This document shows, in pieces, positions 59,456-64,000 of a stretch of 64,000 nucleotides of DNA (positions are counted from its first letter, which is position 1; the number at the start of each line of letters is the position of its first letter). The notes beneath the pieces were generated by a model that was not told the origin of the DNA, did not search any database, and worked only from the letters and a program-made list of their open reading frames with translations. Position numbers and translations under genes: made by a program. The DNA is from DTU063 sp001512695 (GTDB lineage: Bacteria; Bacillota; Thermosediminibacteria; Thermosediminibacterales; Tepidanaerobacteraceae), in assembly GCA_049658265.1 (NCBI GenBank), contig JBASOM010000021.1, positions 1 through 64,000 on the forward strand, read 5' to 3'.

Positions 59456-60462
59456 ATCTTTTCCTCCCTCCTGATTTTTATCAAATTCCTTCCAGTCGCG
59501 CTATCCAGTATGGCTTCTATTTTTCCCACTCCTAAATTCTTACTTAGGATGATGTATCTATCAAAAAATAATCTGTTTATCAATTTTCGAATGGTAGGCC
59601 TCTTTTTTATTTCTTCAAGACTTGAGCCGTGCACCGTAGCGATAATGGCAACACCTGCATTTATGACTTCTTCGATTGCCAGAGCATCTTCATTTTTTCC
59701 TATTTCGTCGGTTGCGATTAAATCCGGTGACATAGAGCGAAGAAGCATCATTATGCCCTTGGCCTTTGGGCAGCCGTCCAGTACATCCGTTCTCATGCCA
59801 ACATCGTTTTGAGGGACTCCCTCATAGCAGCAAGCAATTTCCGACCGCTCATCAACCAGTCCGACATTAATTCCATTGATTCCAAGTCTATCTACTCCGT
59901 TGCTGAGCTGTCTTATCAGGTCCCTAAGTAGAGTTGTTTTGCCTGCTTTTGGAGGAGATATAATTAATGCATTTAACAGCCGACCCTTATCTACTATGTA
60001 GGGTAAGACTTTATCTGCCGCTCCGATTATCTCCCTTGCTATTCTTATGTTTAAGCTCGATATGTTTCTGATAGCCTTAATATCATTATTCTCTAAAATC
60101 ACATGACCTGAAAAACCAACTCTATGACCACCCGAAATGGTTATATAGCCATTTTTCAATTCTTCTTCAAAGGAATACACTGAGCATTGACTTATAAAGT
60201 GATAGGATTTATTGATATCTTCCTTCGTTACGTAATAAGCTAAATCACAATTCCGGGTTATCTCCCCATTATTTGTGAGCATAAAAGCCTCATTGTTTAT
60301 TGTTAGCATTAGCGGTTTCATAGCTCTAAGCCTGATCTCTTCTAAACTCAAAAGATATTTTATGTCTATGGATTCTATGGTTTTTGCTATGTGCAAAGGC
60401 AGTATGGGCAATATTTCATTTTGTAATACAATTTCAATTGATTTATTACCTTTAATGCCCAT
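59446..60462 (-). CDS. spoIIIAA: Stage III sporulation protein AA (ATPase)
   Basis: A 338-residue GspE/RecA-like ATPase: Walker A P-P-K-A-G-K-T-T-L-L near 170, Walker B L-I-A-T-D-E-I-G. It presumably powers the SpoIIIA feeding tube. First gene of the eight-gene operon; the spoIIIAA ATG follows GGGGG. Confidence 0.95.
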   Translation of the reverse strand: MGIKGNKSIEIVLQNEILPILPLHIAKTIESIDIKYLLSLEEIRLRAMKPLMLTINNEAFMLTNNGEITRNCDLAYYVTKEDINKSYHFISQCSVYSFEEELKNGYITISGGHRVGFSGHVILENNDIKAIRNISSLNIRIAREIIGAADKVLPYIVDKGRLLNALIISPPKAGKTTLLRDLIRQLSNGVDRLGINGINVGLVDERSEIACCYEGVPQNDVGMRTDVLDGCPKAKGIMMLLRSMSPDLIATDEIGKNEDALAIEEVINAGVAIIATVHGSSLEEIKKRPTIRKLINRLFFDRYIILSKNLGVGKIEAILDSATGRNLIKIRREEKMCG

Positions 60463-60523
60463 AATTGTCTTGTCCCCCTCTTTATAAATTTATATTTAAT
60501 GCTTTTTATGTTTATGACTGAAA

Positions 60524-60566
60524 TAAAAAAAAGAGGGCTAAAACCCTCAAGTTTAAAACCCTCTTT
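60524..60566 (-). terminator. Terminator before the spoIIIA operon
   Basis: AAAGAGGG (60530-60537) and CCCTCTTT (60559-60566) pair around a nested GAGGG/CCCTC hairpin, with nine T following on the minus strand. It ends the pepQ-efp-zinc-ribbon unit 17 bases past its last stop codon. Confidence 0.85.
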
Positions 60567-60582
60567 AATTTTGCTAATAATA

Positions 60583-61014
60583 TTATTCATTTTCTGCGTC
60601 ATCAAATACAATTGTCGCTTTGCAATTTGGGCATTCTGCCTTGCCATCATCTAAAAAATCTTTGTCAATATATACTGTCTCACGGCAATTTGGACAATCT
60701 GCTTCTACAAAATCATCATCATCAAAATCAAACTCATCATCGTCGTAATCATCAAAGTCGTCGTATTCATCATAATCATCATCTTCATAATCCATGTCGT
60801 AAAAATCATCTTCCAGTTCTCCCAAATCTTCATCTATGCATTCTACGTATTCTTGTGTGTCATCTATTGTCATTTTAAGATCATTTATTGCATCAGCCAT
60901 GTCATCCAAAATACTAATTATCTCAGATAGTACTCTTTTGACTTTTTCATCTTCTATTTCCAGGCCTTCTACAAGACCTTTAACATAAGATACCTTTAAG
61001 CTAATGTCATACAT
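60583..61014 (-). CDS. CD1247-type N-terminal domain protein with zinc ribbon
   Basis: A 143-residue protein. Residues 1-65 are a helical coiled-coil domain (V-K-G-L-V-E-G-L near the start), 66-105 an Asp/Tyr/Phe-rich acidic stretch (about 25 Asp), and 106-140 a zinc ribbon with C-P-N-C ... C-P-N-C. This is the CD1247 N-terminal domain type found next to efp and spoIIIA in Clostridia. Function unknown; the acidic linker suggests flexible, perhaps nucleic-acid-avoiding, interactions. Confidence 0.85.
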   Translation of the reverse strand: MYDISLKVSYVKGLVEGLEIEDEKVKRVLSEIISILDDMADAINDLKMTIDDTQEYVECIDEDLGELEDDFYDMDYEDDDYDEYDDFDDYDDDEFDFDDDDFVEADCPNCRETVYIDKDFLDDGKAECPNCKATIVFDDAENE

Positions 61015-61036
61015 CTCTTGATCCTCCTTTTTTATA

Positions 61037-61594
61037 TTATACTCTGCCTAAATACTCCCCTGTTCTCGTATCTACTCTTATTATATCGCCGATATTGATA
61101 AACAGCGGCACCTGGACTGTTAGACCGGTCTCCAGGGTGGCTGGTTTGGAACCTCCTGTTGCAGTATCGCCTTTAAATCCAGGCTCAGTTTCAGTTACCT
61201 CAAGTTCTACAAATGTTGGTAATTCGATTCCTATGGAAACGCCCTCATGCAACATAACCATAACTTCCAAGTTTTCCTTTAGATAATCAACCGAATCTCC
61301 TAATTGGTCTTTATTGAGAGGAATCTGTTCATAAGTTTGGGTATCCATAAAATAGTATACATCACCTTCAGAATATATATACTGCATAGTCTTTCTTTCC
61401 ACAATAGCACGATTCAGTTTTTCCCCTGCTCTAAAGGTTCTTTCAAAGACTTGTCCGGTTTTTACGTTCTTTATTTTCGTTCTGACAAAAGCAGCACCTT
61501 TTCCTGGTTTTACATGCTGAAAATCTACAATCATAAAAACTTCGCCATCAATTTCAACGGTTACACCTGTTTTTAAGTCGTTAGTAGATATCAA
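61037..61594 (-). CDS. efp: Elongation factor P
   Basis: A 185-residue factor that relieves ribosome stalling at proline runs. The modifiable Lys loop is V-K-P-G-K-G-A-A-F-V; the C-terminal OB domain ends T-R-T-G-E-Y-L-G-R-V. TTG start at 61594, six bases after GGAGGTG, gives the exact family length. It follows pepQ by 15 bases. Confidence 0.96.
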   Translation of the reverse strand: MISTNDLKTGVTVEIDGEVFMIVDFQHVKPGKGAAFVRTKIKNVKTGQVFERTFRAGEKLNRAIVERKTMQYIYSEGDVYYFMDTQTYEQIPLNKDQLGDSVDYLKENLEVMVMLHEGVSIGIELPTFVELEVTETEPGFKGDTATGGSKPATLETGLTVQVPLFINIGDIIRVDTRTGEYLGRV

Positions 61595-61609
61595 GAAAAA
61601 CACCTCCAG

Positions 61610-62683
61610 TTATAAACAGATTAAAGCTTTTTCGCTATGAGTTAAATTCTCACATCCCTTTTCAGTTAATACGACCATATCCTCTATCCTTACCCCACCG
61701 AAATGTTTTATGTAAATTCCCGGCTCCACTGTCACTACCATTCCTGGTAAAAGTACGTTTTCAACATTTGGGGACAGTCTTGGGGCTTCATGGATTTCCA
61801 ATCCTACACCATGACCTAAACCATGACCGAAATAATTGCCATAACCTCGATCGGAAATGTGTCTTCTTGCCACATCATCAATATCCTTACCTTTTAAGCC
61901 GGGTTTAATTGCTTCCAAAGCCTTGTTTTGGGCATCAAGAACCGCATTGTAGATTGACAGTTGCTGCTCTGATGGCTCCCCTATTATTACGGTCCTGGTC
62001 ATATCCGAACAATAGCCTTTAAAGCGAGCACCAAAATCAATAGTAACGAAATCTTTACGCTGCAATTTGCGTTCAGATGGGACACCATGGGGCAACGAGG
62101 TTTTAGGACCGGAAATTAGTATGGTCTCAAAGGCTGTATTTTTAGAGCCGCTTTTTTTCATAAAGTATTCTAGCTCGGCTACTAAATCCAGTTCCCTCAC
62201 TCCGGGTTTAATAAAGGCTAATATATGCTCAAAAGCTTTGTCGGTTATTTGCTGTGCAGATTTTATGAAGGCGATTTCACTGGTATCTTTAATGATTCTC
62301 AGATCTTCAACTAGACCCTCAGTTTTTATTAAATTAACACCTTCACAAATATCAGAAAGCTCATCATACTCTTTAACGGTCAATGAATGGCTTTCAACAC
62401 CGATATTCTTCAAGTTCAGCTCTTTTATAAGCTCATATGCAGCTGAAAAAATGGAAACACCAGGTCGGGTCTCTACAATCTCAAAGCCTGTTGTTTCATG
62501 CTTTGCCTGCTCAACATATCTAAAATCAGTAATAATATAGTTTACTTCATCGGTTATTATCGTTAAACCTTCACCAGAAAAAGCACTTAGATAATAAATA
62601 TTTTCCGGTTTGCTAACAATTAATCCCTTTATACTATGATTTAATAGTTTTTCCCTTAATTTTTTTATACGAGCCTGTATCAA
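61610..62683 (-). CDS. Xaa-Pro peptidase (M24 family)
   Basis: A 357-residue aminopeptidase P/prolidase. N-terminal creatinase-like domain 1-130; the two metals are bound by D and D in D-F-G-A-R-F-K-G-Y-C-S-D-M-T-R, H in G-H-G-L-G-H-G-V-G, E in V-E-P-G-I-Y and E in V-R-I-E-D-M-V. It cleaves N-terminal residues before proline. Frequent neighbour of efp. Confidence 0.95.
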   Translation of the reverse strand: MIQARIKKLREKLLNHSIKGLIVSKPENIYYLSAFSGEGLTIITDEVNYIITDFRYVEQAKHETTGFEIVETRPGVSIFSAAYELIKELNLKNIGVESHSLTVKEYDELSDICEGVNLIKTEGLVEDLRIIKDTSEIAFIKSAQQITDKAFEHILAFIKPGVRELDLVAELEYFMKKSGSKNTAFETILISGPKTSLPHGVPSERKLQRKDFVTIDFGARFKGYCSDMTRTVIIGEPSEQQLSIYNAVLDAQNKALEAIKPGLKGKDIDDVARRHISDRGYGNYFGHGLGHGVGLEIHEAPRLSPNVENVLLPGMVVTVEPGIYIKHFGGVRIEDMVVLTEKGCENLTHSEKALICL

Positions 62684-62797
62684 GCAATCCCCCCTTTAAA
62701 AGGATAACATTACTATCGTGAGTATTTCCCCCAGAGTGCATAAATATTCTTTTATAATATTATCATATTTCCTTTTTTTTGAATAGGCCCTTATCAA

Positions 62798-63880
62798 CTA
62801 ATCTCCAAAGCTGATTCCAAGCTCCCGGGCAGCCTTGATTAGCTGATGATCCCTCGGTACCGCCCTTATCAATTTTGGAATATCTTCGAAATCGATAAAT
62901 GTGATTTTACCATTTTGCAGGGATACCATGCAACCGGATTTGCCAGATATAGCCAATTTTGCCGCCTCAACTCCGTATCGGGTTGCAAGTATCCTGTCAA
63001 AGTGAGAAGGTGATCCTCCACGCTGCAAGTGACCTAGAACGGTTGCCCGGCTTTCGATACCGGTAACTTTTTCGACCATATCTGCTATGACGTAAGCGAT
63101 GCCTCCGAGTCTAATCAGATCGGAGCTACCATCGATCACCTTTTTTAGCACTTGGCTGCCATCATGAGTCTTAACCCCTTCAGCTACGACCACAATGCTG
63201 AAATACTTGTCTTCTTCCCTGCGCTTATATATCTTTTCGGCAACTTTTTCAATGCTCCAAGGGATTTCCGGTATGAGAATGACATCGGCACCGCCTGCAA
63301 CACCGCTGTATAGGGCTATCCAACCGGCATATCTGCCCATCACTTCAAGCACCATTACCCTATGATGAGATTCTGCTGTTGTATGCAGTCGATCTAATGC
63401 ATCTACAGCTACTGAAACTGCTGTATCAAAGCCAAAAGTCTGCTCCGTTCCGTTAAGGTCATTGTCGATGGTTTTGGGAACACCAACAATCCTTGCGCCT
63501 TTCTGAGATAGTTCTTTTGCTATGGCAAGCGTCCCATCTCCGCCTATTACTACGAGGCACTCGATCCCGAACAATTTCAGATTTTGAAGGGCTGTATCCG
63601 ACATATCTTTATATATTAGCTTTTCGCCTTCCTTCACCGGGAAATTAAATGGGTTGTCCCGGTTGTTGGAACCGAGAATAGTACCGCCCTTTGGCAGGAG
63701 GCCGGAAATATATGGCTTTGTCAGCACTATGAATTCCCCTTTTATTAGGCCGCTGAAACCATTCTTAAAACCGTAAAGCTCCACACCTGCAGCCTCAGCC
63801 ACCCTGGCCACGGCCCTAATAACAGCATTGAGGCCAGGAGCATCTCCGCCTCCCGTAAGTATGCCAATCCTTTTCACCAT
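62798..63880 (-). CDS. 6-phosphofructokinase, mixed-substrate (group III) type
   Basis: A 360-residue PFK with G-G-G-D-A-P-G-L-N-A, G-S-N-N-R-D (strand end of the ATP/PPi site), G-G-D-G-T-L and V-P-K-T-I-D-N-D, M-G-R-Y-A-G-W-I-A, and L-G-H-L-Q-R-G-G. The Gly in G-G-D-G is the ATP-type residue, but the Lys in P-K-T-I-D-N-D is the PPi-type residue. This combination marks the mixed-substrate group, so the phosphoryl donor cannot be predicted with certainty. ATG at 63880, five bases after GAGG. Confidence 0.9.
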   Translation of the reverse strand: MVKRIGILTGGGDAPGLNAVIRAVARVAEAAGVELYGFKNGFSGLIKGEFIVLTKPYISGLLPKGGTILGSNNRDNPFNFPVKEGEKLIYKDMSDTALQNLKLFGIECLVVIGGDGTLAIAKELSQKGARIVGVPKTIDNDLNGTEQTFGFDTAVSVAVDALDRLHTTAESHHRVMVLEVMGRYAGWIALYSGVAGGADVILIPEIPWSIEKVAEKIYKRREEDKYFSIVVVAEGVKTHDGSQVLKKVIDGSSDLIRLGGIAYVIADMVEKVTGIESRATVLGHLQRGGSPSHFDRILATRYGVEAAKLAISGKSGCMVSLQNGKITFIDFEDIPKLIRAVPRDHQLIKAARELGISFGD

Positions 63881-63900
63881 CAACACCTCTTATTCTATGT

Positions 63901-64000
63901 TTAAGTTGTTGGAGGAATATAATAGAGACCGACATTAATGGTAAGTTTCCAGTCTAAAGAAGGGGAGGAATTTCTTTCTGAAAGTCCCGTTAACTTTATC
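63901..64000 (-). other. Open frame at the right edge, possible gene end
   Basis: On the minus strand one frame is open from the window edge to a TAA at 63901-63903 (about 32 codons, ending V-G-L-Y-Y-I-P-P-T-T). It may be the tail of a gene upstream of the phosphofructokinase or a chance frame; no homology can be judged from so little. Confidence 0.25.

Noticed and set aside
1..64000. tRNA, rRNA, CRISPR arrays, transposases
   Set aside because: None were seen by eye. A tRNA scan would be the decisive check, but no spacer shows a cloverleaf or a GGTTCGA-type arm.

Overview
The window is low-GC DNA from an anaerobic, endospore-forming member of the Clostridia. Evidence: a complete spoIIIA operon, spoIIA/sigF, spoVA, spoIIM, spoIVB and spo0A; an IspH-ribosomal protein S1 fusion; strong GGAGG ribosome binding sites with frequent TTG/GTG starts; a MetF/MetV-type methylene-tetrahydrofolate reductase (Wood-Ljungdahl methyl branch); 2-hydroxyacyl-CoA dehydratase activase-type genes; and an OLE RNA with its partner membrane protein gene. 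Together these suggest an amino-acid-fermenting or acetogenic, possibly thermophilic lineage (Thermosediminibacter/Tepidanaerobacter-like). That placement is inference. No tRNA, rRNA, CRISPR array, phage or intact insertion sequence was seen.

Layout. 1-0.8 kb: an unrecognised gene running off the left edge and a broken relative of it. 0.8-2.4 kb, plus strand: the reductase. Almost everything after that is on the minus strand. 2.5-14.5 kb: cheR, speD, fni, ispH-rpsA, plsC, cmk, a HI0933-type flavoprotein, an orphan BtuD/FecE-like ATPase, speB, speE, a GNAT protein and rluB. 14.6-23.2 kb: a two-unit catabolic island. The upstream unit is DUF6917-like protein / RidA / SelA-like PLP enzyme / FAD oxidoreductase. 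The downstream unit is FCD regulator / 77-aa protein / B12-dependent mutase / KamB-like P-loop protein / NAD(P)-binding reductase. 23.3-28.7 kb: D,D-carboxypeptidase, gerW-type ytfJ, DUF2953, scpB, scpA, trpS, M50 protease. 28.8-30.45 kb: lysA behind a lysine riboswitch. 30.5-33.6 kb: three genes of the acyl-CoA dehydratase activase superfamily. 33.6-42.6 kb: spoVAE/AD/AC, dodecin, sigF-spoIIAB-spoIIAA, dacF, xerD, spoIIM, endonuclease Q-like and NUDIX genes. 43-55 kb: spo0A, spoIVB, recN, argR, nadK, a membrane PD-(D/E)XK-like protein, tlyA, oapA, OLE RNA, ispA, xseB, xseA, nusB and the Asp23/AmaP set. 55-64 kb: spoIIIAH to AA, a CD1247-type zinc-ribbon protein, efp, pepQ and a phosphofructokinase.

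The strongest candidate for an undescribed system is the 14.6-23.2 kb island. The mutase carries its B12-binding Rossmann domain at the N-terminus, ahead of what looks like an aminomutase-type barrel. Its cobalamin motif is D-x-x-H-x-x-G instead of D-x-H-x-x-G, and it has no lysine where the PLP-dependent ornithine and lysine aminomutases place their Schiff-base lysine. It sits with a KamB-like putative reactivase, a small possible subunit, a reductase, a SelA-like PLP enzyme, RidA and an FAD protein with a cysteine cluster. I infer a fermentation pathway for an amino acid or amine; the substrate cannot be read from sequence.

Regulatory elements read directly include a TTGACA-17-TATTGT promoter with a lysine-responsive attenuator before lysA, a near-consensus sigma-H promoter before spoIIAA, a 0A box before spo0A, a TTGAAT-17-TATAAT promoter at the start of the OLE RNA, and many intrinsic terminators that mark the transcription units.
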